The position numbers were made by a program, and so were the translations under genes. Below are positions 1-25,249 of a stretch of DNA of 64,000 nucleotides, piece after piece (within the stretch, counting starts at the first letter, position 1; each line of letters starts with the position of its first letter). The DNA comes from Cristatella mucedo (Eukaryota; Bryozoa; Phylactolaemata; Cristatellidae): contig WPIO01000022.1 in the NCBI GenBank assembly GCA_009760855.2, positions 3,991,001 through 4,055,000 of the forward strand, given 5' to 3'. Under the pieces are notes generated by a model. The model was not told where the DNA came from. It did not search any database and worked only from the letters and a program-made list of their open reading frames with translations.

Positions 1-602
1 AGGTTAGGAAAAACGGTGAACAAAACAAGCAGCAAACAACAACAAGACATTGAACGTGAGTGATGCCTCACTTTTAATGCCTAAGCCCCCATTTTTTTCT
101 TTTCCATATTCGTGCATGTTTTCCGAAAACGCTTGAGTGGAGTAGCCCATTACTATTTGAGAACTGCAACAATTAGTCGTCCAGTTACTTGCCGAGGAGA
201 TGGGTGCTAGCTGGGTAGCAGATGCACCAGAATCTGGGCTGTCAACACTGAGGAAAGTTACTATGTATGCAAGAAAAGATGGCACCACTTCTAGGATAAC
301 TTTAGTGAGTTTAGTTGAGGTGCATGAATATTGCTGTGACCAAATTGACCACGAACGAAGAATAAGAATGAGATACGAGTCTAATAAAGTTTACGTTCCA
401 AATCGGAGAGCATGTACTGAGCTCCTTAAGCTGACAAGATTAAGTTATTTTGGTCTTGTCTTCTCCAGGGATGATCTTCAGCGCTCCGACATAATTACAT
501 AGTACGTAAATATGGCTGCTCGAATCGTCCGTGTCTGATCCTTTCTCCTCGATGTCATGTGGTAGTCTGGTCTCATCGAGGAGCCCCAATTACATGTGAA
601 GT

Positions 603-985
603 TCTATAGGGTTCTGTTCTCGGCCCAGTGCTGCTATCCATTGATGCAGTCAGTGCCTCTGAAGAGGGTAATACATGCTAACGGCATCGGCTATAACTTC
701 TATACAGACGACGTCTGGCTGTACTAATAAGTCAAGTACTCTGTACACGAAGTAGTGATTCAGCAATGCACTGAATGCCTGGAATGCCTGCCTTGCACAC
801 ATGCGGCTGGCCCTGGATGTTGGCCAATGCCTTTAACCTCAATGCTGATTAAATACAACACAACTTCATCATACGAAACCAAAATGCACGGCTGGAACAA
901 GTGACGCTGAACTACCAATTGGAAGCAGATGCATGGCTATCGTTGAGAGCTCGCAATTTAGATCTTGTAATTGGTAATCGATTTC
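603..985 (+). pseudogene. LINE reverse-transcriptase remnant
   Basis: The translated + strand shows VIHANGIGYNFYTDDVWLY, a decayed form of the LINE motif HxHGLxFHxYADDTQLY. It is followed by LNAD and ARNLDLVIGNRF (family form VRNLGVVFD). Stops and frameshifts interrupt it, so it is dead. It belongs to the APE-type CR1/L2-like group seen throughout the window. Confidence 0.7.
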
Positions 986-999
986 TGCTTAAGAGCTTT

Positions 1000-2490
1000 A
1001 GCCGAAAGACCAACTAGTTATCACGTTCAATGCACGTGATGGATTTGGTAACAACTGTCACCATGGCTGACAATACAGCAATTACTCGCTCCCTGGTTCT
1101 ACTGATGCAAAAATGCTGTTGTTTGAATAAAAGAAAATCAATAGCCTCTCTCTTCCTTTGCTAGGGGAGTTGCGATGCTTATTTTTTGATCGACCTCAGC
1201 AAAGACAACAACTTCCTATTCGACGCACAAGGTACGCCACGGCTGGGCTCCTTTATACATAGCCAGATTACTGAAAAAGTTCCAGAATGATCGTGCTATC
1301 AGTTCAATTCTCAGGAAAATAAATTATATGTTCTCCCTGCCTTCACTGAAAGACTCATGGTAACCTAAACTTATACTCCGCGGGTTATAGACGGTGCAAG
1401 CGACTTTCACGACTCTCACGTGCTAAGAAATCTGGGCACAAAGTATGGCCGTATAGTTCTGCAAACTCATTGCTATTTGCTCCATCGGCCGCTCACCCGA
1501 TTCATGTGTGGTTTACGCTTTTCTTAGTTTTGCGATTAATTCGATTGGCTATCGAATGCGCACCAAACGCTGCCGAGGCTTTGAGCGAGCTGCTGTAGAA
1601 AAATCTCAAGCGCAGAAAACGCTTAAATTTAAGCAGTTATGTCTTCGCTTAGCGCTTTCGCGAAAGCATAGATAAAGTCTAGCTCGTACACATGGTTTAG
1701 CGTAACAAAGAGCATTCGCTGAACGATAAAGCAACTCCAGCTCTATCTGGATGAACAGATTGGCGCCTAATGGGCTGAACGCATGTATCGAGTGGAGGCG
1801 GTGGGTACCATTAATGCCGTGCAACTTACATTTTCCATAACAGGATCAGAATATAAGCCGAAGCCGTCCGAGCTCATAATGCTTTTCTGTGACTGTGGGT
1901 GCGAGTTCTCATTGATCAGTTTCAGGGTGGTTGACCACGTGCAGGGCACTGGGGACCTTTAGTCTCCAGAAAATAGATGTTGCGCGGAAAATCTCAGGCG
2001 TTAGTCGAAGGCGTCTGGCATAAGCGAGGGAGGAACGCGACGCGCCGGGAGCTGTCCCGCCCTGAGTAGGCGTGGGCGAAAGGTCAACGCGTTACCAGGA
2101 AGAGCCAGTGTGTAGGGGTAATGAGTAAGCAAGATGCCACCGAGCGGGATCTCTAGATAGAATGCTACATGTAATTGATTCGTTCAGAGCTAAATACAAA
2201 TATATCTGGGTAATATTAAAATACGGGAAGCTTTTGAAGTATCTCAGATTCATATTATCACAGTCCGTAGACGCGTCGACGATCGGGTATATGCCTGGCC
2301 ATATCCAAACCACAGGATCCCAATTCGTGTACATCTATGTTTAAGTGATAACTCCTGAAGCACGTGAGATCTTAGTTCGCTTTAAACCAGCCTAAAGTTA
2401 AAAATAGAAGATTACCGCATGAACATATTGTATGGAAATTTGGAAATATCGATAACTACCTTGTAACCTTAGCCCAAGGTCGTTGGACTC
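1000..2490. other. Unannotated stretch upstream of FBXL6
   Basis: I see no conserved coding sequence or clear repeat. ORFs here are short and overlap on both strands without family motifs. The last few hundred bases presumably hold the FBXL6 promoter and 5' UTR. Confidence 0.4.
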
Positions 2491-2497
2491 GAAGGTC

Positions 2498-2512
2498 ATG
2501 GCTGCGGCTTAA
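2498..2512 (+). promoter_or_regulatory. Short upstream ORF before FBXL6 start
   Basis: A four-codon ORF (Met-Ala-Ala-Ala-stop) begins in the context ggtcATGG and ends 12 nt before the FBXL6 ATG. If the transcript starts upstream of it, it could reduce translation or act by reinitiation. No TATA box is obvious nearby, so the transcription start is unknown. Confidence 0.3.
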
Positions 2513-2524
2513 CCAGCCTGGACC

Positions 2525-15755
<13,231 letters not shown>

Positions 15756-16276
15756 AATACTGCTTTGTAAATAGCTATGGCGATGCAGACGGCCTCATTA
15801 TTGTAGGTCTCTCCATGCATATGTCCAGCTGCTGGTCAGCTCTGGTCTGTAAATGATGAAACTGCAGGCAACGTTGACAGCCACCGACGGTGTAGTGATA
15901 CGTAGTGTCAGCGTTGTAGAATGCAGTCAACGTTCAGTGAGATCTGTGTGCTTCGACGGACCCATTATTGGCTTCATTGAAATTCAGCCACTGTGTGCCA
16001 TGCACCCACTATTGTAATATGGGAATTCTCTCGCTTACGAAGGTATACAGGTGACCATATATTTTTTTTAAATAAAGCTTACAACTCGGTGCATTGTAAC
16101 ATAAGAAAACACGTGCACGGCACTGTTTTGCAAAACACGTGTTCGCTGCTTTATCGTCGGTGTTCGATTCGGATACTGCCCGGTCACCAGGTCAGGCAGG
16201 TCCTCTTCAGAAAAAACGCACTGGCTTTAGTGGACATTTGCTTTGCATCAAGATTTTTTACCAAGCATGGATCTCA
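15756..16276. other. FBXL6 3' UTR and flank
   Basis: No other coding sequence seen. Contains the candidate AATAAA at 16071. Confidence 0.4.
16071..16076 (+). terminator. Candidate polyadenylation signal for FBXL6
   Basis: First AATAAA downstream of the FBXL6 stop, about 315 nt after it and preceded by a T-rich run. A plausible 3' UTR end, not proven. A LINE copy begins about 200 nt further on. Confidence 0.4.
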
Positions 16277-17031
16277 GATAATAATAATACACTTGATACG
16301 GCACCCTCAAGGAACTCAATCTCTTTCTATGCACTTCACAACTGCTGCAAAGGAAGCACGATCGAATGGCTAGTGGTAGCATGCTGAATAAACAGCATGA
16401 ATAACATGGTTAGGGGTGACATGCACAGGGTCAGCATGCAAGTGTGGCTAGTGGCAGTATGCATAAGCACATAAAGGATGAACCACGGGAACCTATTAAA
16501 TGCTGTCATAAATAGGTGCGTTTTTAGCTTTTTTTAAATATGGTCAAGTCAGGAGATGTGGTGCAAGTCGGAAGTGCGTTGCAGGCTTTGGGAGCATACA
16601 AACTGAAGGCGTGTTCTCCAAAGGATTTGAGGTTAGTACGAGGTATAGTTTAACAGATTCCGAAAAGTGGGTGGTACTATGTTTAGCCTGTTGGGGGAGT
16701 AGGCTGGAGCAAAAGAATGAACGAATCTGCAAGTGAATGACTTAACCTTGAAGTCGATACGTTTCTTGACTGGAAGCCAGTGCAGGTCGTCGAGAAGTGT
16801 TCGTGACGTTGCATCTTCGAGGCTCACGACAGACAAGCCTCGTAGCTGCCGAGTTTTGCACCAGCTGTAATTACACGAGTGCACAGGCCGGTAGACCAGC
16901 AAGCAATTAGTTGCTGAAGTTGACTTACAGATAACAAAGGAAGCATGTGGTGTCACTGAGCTTGCGACAAGCCCTACCTTGACTTTCAGCTGTGACTGCA
17001 CACTACTGCTAAAATGGATATCAAGGAGCAA
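16277..17031 (-). pseudogene. LINE ORF2 C-terminus and 3' end
   Basis: The open frame 17031 to 16633 codes LDDLHWLPVKKRIDFKVKSF and FAPAYSPNRL, the conserved C-terminal LHWLPVxxRIDFK block, and is followed by the 3' UTR (GCATGCTGACCCTG-type block), tail and (ATT)n. This is one of the better preserved copies. Confidence 0.9.
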
Positions 17032-17369
17032 CTGCTTTAAGCCTGGAGCAGTACTTTTTTATTAAAGCTGCCCAATTGAAACAGCTCGGTACACCGGCGA
17101 TCGTGTCCAGAGCGATGCCTAACAGAACCAATTCGTTAGATGGCAAGCCTAACCGAACGGTGAGTGGTCAGACTAAGACCTTCGGCTGTTGTATGTTGAG
17201 CTCGTGTGGTGGACCTGGGGCTGCCATTACATAGCTGATTTGCAGCCAAAATGTGAGTCGTGGAGGTTATTTTATGTCACGTCTGGAATTGACATCTATT
17301 AAGTGCACACGGCATAACAAATATTAGGTAGGAGAGAGCATTGCCAGTCGTTACGAAAACCTAAACGGC

Positions 17370-18150
17370 TACTTATGTCACTTCATTCTTTGGCTCCAGC
17401 CTATCTCTCAGATCTACTCGCTACCAGGCCAAGCATCGTACCACCCGCTTTTCGGAATCCAACAGTTTACCAATATCTCATACAAATCTCAATCCTTTGG
17501 AGACCGTGTATTTAGCTCGTATTGTCCCAAAGCCTGGAACTCACTCCCGACTTGCGTCAGAACATCCCCAGACTTGACCGCATTTAAAAAGAACTTGAAA
17601 ACGCCTATTTAGGACAGCATTTAGTGGGTCCCTGTGATTCGTCCTTCATGTGCTTATGCGTTCGGACACTGTTACGCAACGACTACTACTCTCCTACTGC
17701 CAACCATGGCACATCCTTTTCAGCGGTCCTGAGCTGCTACTTCTGTGCTACTCACTACCTCAACTGCTCTCCTGACTGCTCTGTTTCCCACTTTCTCTTT
17801 GTTGCGTGAGACGAAGTCTGTTGGCTACCGAATGCGTACCGAAAGCCGCTTAGGCTGTGAGTTCGCTATACAAAACTCCTGCGTAACACCCACATGGTCT
17901 GTATGACTTTGTGGAGTTACAGACGGAGATACATTACATTACATTACATTGCATGCTACCACTAACCACATTTGCATGCTGACCCTGTGCGTGTCACCCC
18001 TAACCATGTTATTCATGTTGTTTATCAAGCATGATATTACTCACCATTCAATTGCGTTTCTCTTTGCAGCAAATGTAAAGCGCCTAGAAGGAGATCGAGT
18101 TCTCTGAGGGCGCTTTATCAAGTGCATTATTACTATTGTTATTATTCCTA
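17370..18150 (+). pseudogene. LINE 3' end, interrupted by repeat C
   Basis: SLAPAYLSDLLATRPSIVPP and then (next frame) KSFGDRVFSSYCPKAWNSLP end the ORF at 17609. The 3' UTR is split by a family C insertion (17672-17950) and resumes to the TAAAGCGCCTAGAAGGAGAT tail with (ATT)n. Confidence 0.88.
17672..17950 (+). repeat. Repeat family C, best copy
   Basis: Bounded precisely because it splits a LINE 3' UTR. About 279 bp, ends in (ATTAC)n-like TACATTACATTACATT. No ORF and no obvious tRNA head. Confidence 0.75.
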
Positions 18151-18239
18151 GCATACGTGTGCAGCAATAATAGGTATCAGAGCCGTATCGCATTAGCCAC
18201 CCTTTCTCTAAAAAAAAGTCTTCTTCTCCAGTCTGCACT

Positions 18240-18880
18240 GCGGCTCTCGTCTTAGGCGCGCGTGAATTGCCTTTTTTTGGAGCTGCTGCTCAGCTCAAAG
18301 CCGCACAGCTCTCTCTGGCTTTCCATGCGCGCTCCAGCCGCGGAGATAAAGGGCGCTAGCTGGCAGCCAGCGAAGCTGTGGGCCGTGGCCTCGGTCGCTG
18401 CTGCGGCTTGTGGTGATTTCTTCGAATGGATGGATGGCTGGCGGGGATGGTGCTGTGGGGGAAAACATCCAGCCTGTGGGCAGCCGCTCCCATGTCGTGC
18501 GACGGTTTCAGGTACCCTCAGGCTGCATCTACTGATACCGCGCATGCATCGAGCCGGGTCCTCTCTGGCCGCCGGCGATGGCGTCGCAGTGCTGCGCCCC
18601 TCGCCTGGCCGCCTATGCTCTTTAAACGGCTTCTTCTGCTTGTCAGGTAGGCTGGGGCGCGTGCCGCGGCAGTGGATACGGCTTTTCTTTCGTCGGCTGC
18701 GTTTGCTGTTGCACCCAGTCCGGGTCCCACGCCACCGGCACCGCAGCTGCACGCAGCCGATCGCTTTCTTTGTTCGTTTCAAATGCTGCCGCGAAGTGAA
18801 TCCTTGGCTTTAAACTACTGTATATGGAAGGCGGCTGCCGCCCGCGCGCGGACGGACGAGATAGCCGAAGCTGCATGTCC
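18240..18880. other. CpG-rich block, possible promoter or exon
   Basis: GC- and CG-dense, open in two long frames (one each strand) with no recognisable domain. A possible donor (TTGTCAG/GTAGGC) lies at 18648. I cannot tell which strand, if either, is transcribed. Confidence 0.35.
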
Positions 18881-19629
18881 TATACCTTTCGCTAGATGAA
18901 CGCATCGGCTCCTCAGTCAGGTCCGTCAAATTTCAGCTATTCAATATTGCAAATAAAGTTGCTAAGATAAAGATACCACACGGGCGAACTGGTCGTCCAA
19001 TGCGTATGCGACAACCTGTTTACTTTGGGCAGAATATCAGATTCGTTCGAGGTTTCATCACTCACTTTTTAGGCTCCTTCGCCTCTTACTACATGCATGC
19101 CTGCCAGAGCTATCTAGTAGCATCCACACTGTGCCTAACGGCAAAGCCAGATAATTTCAAAATATTCTTGTCCTTACTGCGGATGCAAATTTTTGTGGAT
19201 CGATGGCTATTTTCTACTTCGTTTAGATATCGGTAGACTAGGAAAAACACTTTGCACCTCAGGACAAAAATTTGAAATCTTATTTTCTAGAGATATCTCT
19301 CATCTTCCTTTATAGTATACATATACATAGAGTGCCCTGAAAGAGACTGTTGAGTTCTCTTAGGGTGGTTTTCTTAATTGCTGTTTTTATTACTGCTACC
19401 TCATCCCTGCTCGACGTCCGCGAGGCGAAGCGAATGAGCTGCAGTGGTAGCAGCCGCGTTTGGGTCGCTATCCCTGCGTAAAAAACCTTGCACGATGTTT
19501 GACCTACCGAAGCCGATTTCGAAGCGGAATCTTATTATTTGAACTAGACGGGTCAGTACAGAATCTCCGTTTTAACACTCGCTGTCGCGTGCCGGCGCAG
19601 CATCTCATTTGTCGCAGGGGGTGACACGG
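18881..19629. other. Intergenic, partial LINE-like tail
   Basis: Only a decayed LINE tail (about 19330-19390, GTGCCCTGAAAGAGACTG) is recognisable. Confidence 0.4.
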
Positions 19630-19670
19630 AGCTGAACAAACTCATACCCTGAGACAGATGATATGCTATC

Positions 19671-19711
<41 letters not shown>

Positions 19712-19806
19712 TATATATTCGCAGGCGAGCTGAACAAACTCATACCCTGAGACAGATGATATGCTATCATTATATATATATATATATACATTATATATTC
19801 GCAGGC
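19630..19806. repeat. Tandem duplication containing (TA)n
   Basis: A unit starting GAGCTGAACAAACTCATACC and ending ATTATATATTCGCAGGC is present twice, 19630-19728 and 19729-19806. The copies differ mainly in TA length. Confidence 0.92.
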
Positions 19807-19844
19807 TCAATACTCTCTTGCCCTTGAGTATAGGCACTAGGGGC

Positions 19845-19925
19845 CCGTCGCTCGGACTTCCATACCCTAGTCGTTGGTTCGAATCCGGCAGCGGGCAATC
19901 CTTTATTGCCAGCTGCAATTTTTTG
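19845..19925 (+). repeat. SINE A partial copy
   Basis: GTTGGTTCGAATCC box B then CAATCCTTTATTGCCAGCTG, as in other family A copies. The rest is lost. Confidence 0.7.
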
Positions 19926-20099
19926 CCACTCAGTTACAGTCCAGCAATAAGGTTCTCAATGGCCGCAATAAGGTTGAGTCTTCGAGTCCAACAGAAAGAA
20001 ATCTTTTATTTTCAGCTGCAATCTGGGAAAAAAGCCGCTCTGGATATTTCTTCCGCCACGTAATCGAAGCTGTTAAATAAGCTGCCACTGCAATTTTAT

Positions 20100-22140
20100 T
20101 TTACTCCGGGGGGGGTGGTAGTGACTACAAAATACTCATTCATAGGGGCCCAACCTTGACCTTGACATGAGGCGCTAATACCTCGCCTCGTCAAGCAGGT
20201 ACGCCATCAATTTATTGAAACTTGTCGAGAGGTCCACTTTTTTTTAAGACATAATGCAAACAGGATGCTTACTGTTTAACTTGCAACAGCCTGTTTCAAA
20301 GGACTACTGAGGTCGAATGCCTTGATCTAAAAAGCATTAACGCAAGATGCACACGAGGCGCACCGCATTGTCAATTGTATCGCCTGTGTACCTCTAGGTA
20401 ACAGCTTGTCCGCAGAGACCTTTGCTCACGGCGCAGTTGATACTTTTCCCAATGGGGACTTCTTGAAGACCGCGAAATTCAGATGACAAGATATTCTGCG
20501 ACCTGTCCCTAGCAGTTGCTAAATTTACTCGGTCCTATTGTATAATTTGGCCCTGCGTACCCTGCCGTCTGATCTCTTTTATTGCGTTCAGCCAACTCTT
20601 TGCCTGACATGCTAGTGTTTGGGATATCTTTTATTCAAGTGACTTGGAAACTGCTTTTTGTCTTATGGCATTTACAAAAGAATTGTAAATTTATACTAAA
20701 CTTTAACATTCATTTCAGTACACTTATATGTGGGGCGAGAAGAATTCAAAACGGATGTTTTACCAATACTTATATGTATTATTTATATTAATTATACTAT
20801 ACTTATACTTATACCGATACTTATATGTATTAATTATACGCATTAAGATATCAGATATCAGATGCACTAAGTATCGCTATGCACGAGGTGTCTCTTGAAG
20901 CCAGGCACGCTGAAAGGTTGCCTTCGTTTTAGTAATAGTATTTTGTATAGATATAATCCTTTACCACGTCCAGCAATTTATGAGAATATATTTTTTCCGT
21001 TTTGAAAACTGCTTACTCCTGCCAGCGACTAAGTTGACCTGTACTATTTAGACGCTGTGGGGCTGCTTTATTTTTTGACCGCGTATGGTCGTGACAGGAT
21101 TATTCGCTGCTGCTGCAGCTACTGAGAATTTCGGGTCATCGCCGGGCATCGGCGCTGAGCCGGTCCCTACTGGTTGGTCACTGCGTCACTCAGGGGAGGC
21201 ACTGCCGCCTAAGCTAGTCTAATCTTTGGCGGGGATCAGTAGCGGTGATGCAGCTCCACTTAGTGCTGCTGGCCTGCTTGCTAAACAGTCTTCCTTTAGT
21301 TTCTAGAACTTCCACTGGCCACTTCGGTTTACTTTGTTTAGGGCCGCCTGTCATAAAGTAACCTACTAAAGCACTAGCCAGCATATTCGCGTAAAGACAA
21401 AAGCGCAATGAACGCTGCTCTTTTGTTGAAATGCGCGCCTTAACCGTGCACCATAGCCGTGCGCCGATCGTCGCAGAGAGGTCGAATCACCTTGACGGCC
21501 CGTTATGGAGTCCACTTTTTGTAATGTACTGAGCAAACCTTTTGCGTGTGTCTCCGGCTCCGGCCGTATGGCTGACTGTCAGTCCATCAACTGGCCTGTC
21601 CACACACACCACATCTCATCCCTCTGTGGGATTGACTCCCTGGTCTCCCAAGCCAAGAACCATTTTTCAGTCAACTGGCGTGCGTACAATTTATTTCCCC
21701 CTTCTAAATACCTACTTGGTAGTGATAAGTAGCTCATACTTTAGCTTTTGGTGAACTGAGCAGGAAGCTGGTTTCTGTGAACTCTGCTCGCTCACCTCTG
21801 GCTAGAAGGACTTTTGCTTGGAAAGTCGCAATTTCTTGGCTAAATTGTATTACTGGCTGCCAGCCAATACGCACCGGCGTGAGCCGAAAGTCACCTCAAG
21901 CTTCCGTTGCTACCCTTCCTGTCTTATCATATCTGTATTAGTTGACGGGATGAGATACCCGTCCAGGGGGCAAAAAAGAAAATTCTGGTCCGAACAGACC
22001 GACGTTTGTTTTCCGGAGGAGGGCGGTGGCGACTTGGCCGCCGGTCTGCCGGCCCCCTCGACTACTAGTCAACTACTAGTCATTAGTCATTCTTAGTTAG
22101 TAATTCTTTTCAAGCCCGGCATGGAAGCATTTTAGCGTCG
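20100..22140. other. Intergenic, no confident feature
   Basis: AT-rich in the middle (20690-20850). ORFs are short and without motifs. Confidence 0.4.
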
Positions 22141-22152
22141 CATTTCACTGCT

Positions 22153-22260
22153 CAGCAGCAGCAGCAGCAGCAGCAGTGAATAATATCAAGTAATATCAGC
22201 GAATAATATCGATATCAGTGAGTAATATCAAGCAGTGAATAATATCAATAATATCAGTGC
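22153..22260. repeat. (CAG)n followed by AATATC-rich repeats
   Basis: Eight consecutive CAG units, then repeated GTGAATAATATCA-type and AGTAATATCA words. Confidence 0.85.
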
Positions 22261-22684
22261 TGATGCGCCGCCGCCGATCATCCGAGATCGGGAGCTGCTC
22301 ACTTCGCTGCAACGCGAAGCTGAGGCTCTAGATTTCCAAGAAGGATCGGCCAGCGGTCAAAAGTAAATACTAGATCAATATCAGCGTAAAGGGGGAGGGC
22401 GCAGCGGAAGGTTCGAGGAGCCTCTGTGAGTGGACTTAATTGCAACCTCTTGCTTTTGGGGAGCAACGATACCCGGACTGATTTAAAATGCTATTACCTC
22501 TATGGCTTTTTGCAAAGCACGCATTATAGACTGATTTACGTGAATTGTGGATTGAAGCTTTAAGACAAGTGGGATCTTATCGATGCTTTAGAACTGAAAT
22601 ATTAAGAGTACTGCCTACAACTGCAAGGGGAAACTGCAATTATGCTGTTCGTTTTTCACAGTTCCGGAATTGCTACTTAATGTA

Positions 22685-22845
22685 CGTCCAAGCCCAGGAG
22701 TAAGGCGCCCAGACTTCCATTAATCTGGTCTTGTGTTCTAATCTTGCAGCAGTCAATCCCACATTGACCGCTTCAAGCGGCAGTCACTACCAAAACGTTG
22801 TTCTGTCACTAAATAAATGAGGCTGTTAGGTTAGCTAATCTTTTT
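22685..22845 (+). repeat. Diverged SINE A-like copy
   Basis: Weak box B-like TTGTGTTCTAATCTTGC, a TTGACCGCTTCAAGCGGCAG body and the family end AATGAGGCTGTTAGGTTAGC. Old copy. Confidence 0.45.
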
Positions 22846-22860
22846 GTTATGCATACCTTT

Positions 22861-24190
22861 GGCATATTCTTTGCCATTCCTTAAGCTTGCTCTTTTTTGC
22901 CTCTTTTATTTTTTGATGTATCACCTGACCAATTGCTAGAGATGCCCATTTATTTGGAATTCAGAAAAAAACTGATCCAATCTACTGCTATAAGTGCTTG
23001 CTTTCGCATTCTTTCCTATATCATGCAGTGCCTAGTTGGCTACCAGTACGAGCGCCACAGGCAACTGATCGTAAGCAAAGCAGTCCACATGCTTCTGCCA
23101 CATTCTTCCGATCACACAAGGCAAAATATGTAACTAAAAATATCAAATTACATTAGAAAATTGATAAATATGACGGGCTCCCAAAATTGTGGAGATATTG
23201 CATTTCTTAATGGCTTTAGGGCTTAAGGATTTCTTCTTAATCAAGGTTATTTTCATAACAAGTTTGTACACGATTCACGATTTTGTACACGCTATCCTTG
23301 GTTTTATGAAAGCCATCCAATTACTCTGACCCATAGGTTTACTGTGTTGCTGCCATGCAAATATATCTGCTACAAGTTGCCATACCTCTGGAATTTGCAG
23401 AGTCGTCAACTCGCTCATGTAGCACGCGCGACTGTGCTTGACTACTGCACATTGAATTGCCAGAGTTTTTAACTAGGCAAACGCTTACACAAGCCAACTA
23501 GTGCACATAACATACTAGTACCCCATTTAGAGCTGCTCAAATTTGCTCACCCAGTGGCAGAGCCACGGGCTAGAGGGAATTTTCCCCGCTAAACTGAGGT
23601 AGCGAGCTGGTCCGCACCCAACTTATACGCCACGCCACGTCACCGTCGAAGAAATTGTGCTTAAATTCCACTCAAATGAGCAACCGTCGAGTTCTTGTCG
23701 AATAAACTATGATTTTACGCTATAATTTTTTATGAGTTGCTAGTCTGAATCCCCCTACGTTCAATTTTTGCTGTTTTTACCCTTTAGATGAAATTAGTGG
23801 CTCCGCCACGGTACTCACCTAATTTGGTTTTATGGTCGAGGCTTAGCCCGTTTATCCAAAATTCTGGATACTCCTCAATGGCTCGCCAATGGCATCCATG
23901 ATTAAAGCTAGAGGCTGGACAGACCTTGACCGTGCAGAGGCACTGGGTACCATCTACCTAGTTGGACATTTCAAGCGCTCTTGGTTCGTGAAAATACGCC
24001 AGGAACGGTCTGCCTCTTGTACTTTTTCTTCCGGCTGGCTAAGGAAATGGCTGCCTGGTGGATGCCTTCCGTCTTCGAAGCGTCACACTGTAAATTGACT
24101 GTGCCGTGCAAGGCGCTGCACAGAAACGTTGGAACTCGGTGGACATTTTATTGTAATATCGCACGCAGACGGCTCACTAACTACGCAAAA
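22861..24190. other. Intergenic, nothing recognised
   Basis: No coding motif or known repeat seen on either strand. Confidence 0.4.
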
Positions 24191-24194
24191 TGAG

Positions 24195-24345
24195 CCGAGC
24201 CCGTGGGTCATCGGTCAAGGGCACGGTGCTCGAAATGTAGCGCTCAGATCGTGGGTTCAAGTACTGTTGCTGGCAAACGTGTATTGCCTGCTGCAGGCGA
24301 GCTGAGCTCGTCTACCGTTACATAAACGAGACTGCTGAATTAGTC
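24195..24345 (+). repeat. SINE A copy
   Basis: Box B GTGGGTTCAAGTACTG, then GTGTATTGCCTGCTGCAGGC and GAGACTGCTGAATTAG. Followed immediately by a family C fragment. Confidence 0.7.
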
Positions 24346-24420
24346 CTTTGTGAATCTCTCCAGCATAGCGCCCCTTAGTGGATGGCTTCATGAAGTTACA
24401 AACGGGGATGCACAGCGTAT
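24345..24420 (+). repeat. Repeat family C fragment
   Basis: CCTTAGTGGATGGCTTCATG then AAGTTACAAACGGGGATGCA match the family's 3' end. Confidence 0.6.
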
Positions 24421-24842
24421 CTAGACATGATTGAAATAGTCGACAGAAATTCAGGTTGCAGCTCCTGTTTGGTACGTTCTTTTTACAATATGTCCAAAGT
24501 CGCAGCTCTGACGAGCAATGGGTGTCCTTTGGAGAACGAAAGTATGCTACTTAACAGGCGATTTATGCGACCTTAACGCTAGTCAAAGGTTGCACAGGAC
24601 TTGCACCTAAATTTGCTGGCTCGCTTGACCTTTGTTTTTTTTTGAAGCAGTCGGCGATAACTTAATTGAACGTATGCATCTTCACTGCTCAGCCAAATCT
24701 AATAGGGCCGCCGACTAGGTAATAGTTTAGCGGCTGCGCCACTACTACTTGCTGCTATAATAGCGATTTCGCCATGCTCTTCATGTGACGCTCATAGCTA
24801 CAATGTTGAAAGTACTTAAAACAGTAGTTTGATTTTCCTTCC

Positions 24843-25197
24843 ATGCACATGCACAGACGAAGAAGCACGCGAACCACCATAGGCACGCGAACCCATACAC
24901 GAACGCAGACGCTTGAACAGACAGACGGCACGCACGCGCACGCACACGTTCTCGCGAATACGCGCACAGACACACGCACGCACAAACACAAGACACGCGC
25001 GAACAGACACGCTCGCGCACAAGCGCACAGATGCATGCACAAAAGGGCGTACAGACGCACGAACACAAGCTCGTACAGACTGCCGAACACAATTACGCAC
25101 AAGTACACACATGCATGCACGTGCATGCACGTGCGCACACGCACATGCACACGCACACGCACACACAGGCTCGCAGACGAACGCAGGTGCACGCACA
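24843..25197. repeat. Degenerate (CA)/(CGCA)-rich minisatellite
   Basis: Imperfect CACGCACA / CAGACGCA words over about 350 bp. All frames stay open here, which inflates the adjoining ORF. Confidence 0.9.
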
Positions 25198-25249
25198 TTA
25201 AGTACGACGCTTGGCCTAGAGAAGGTTTATATAATAAGGCAGCAACAGA

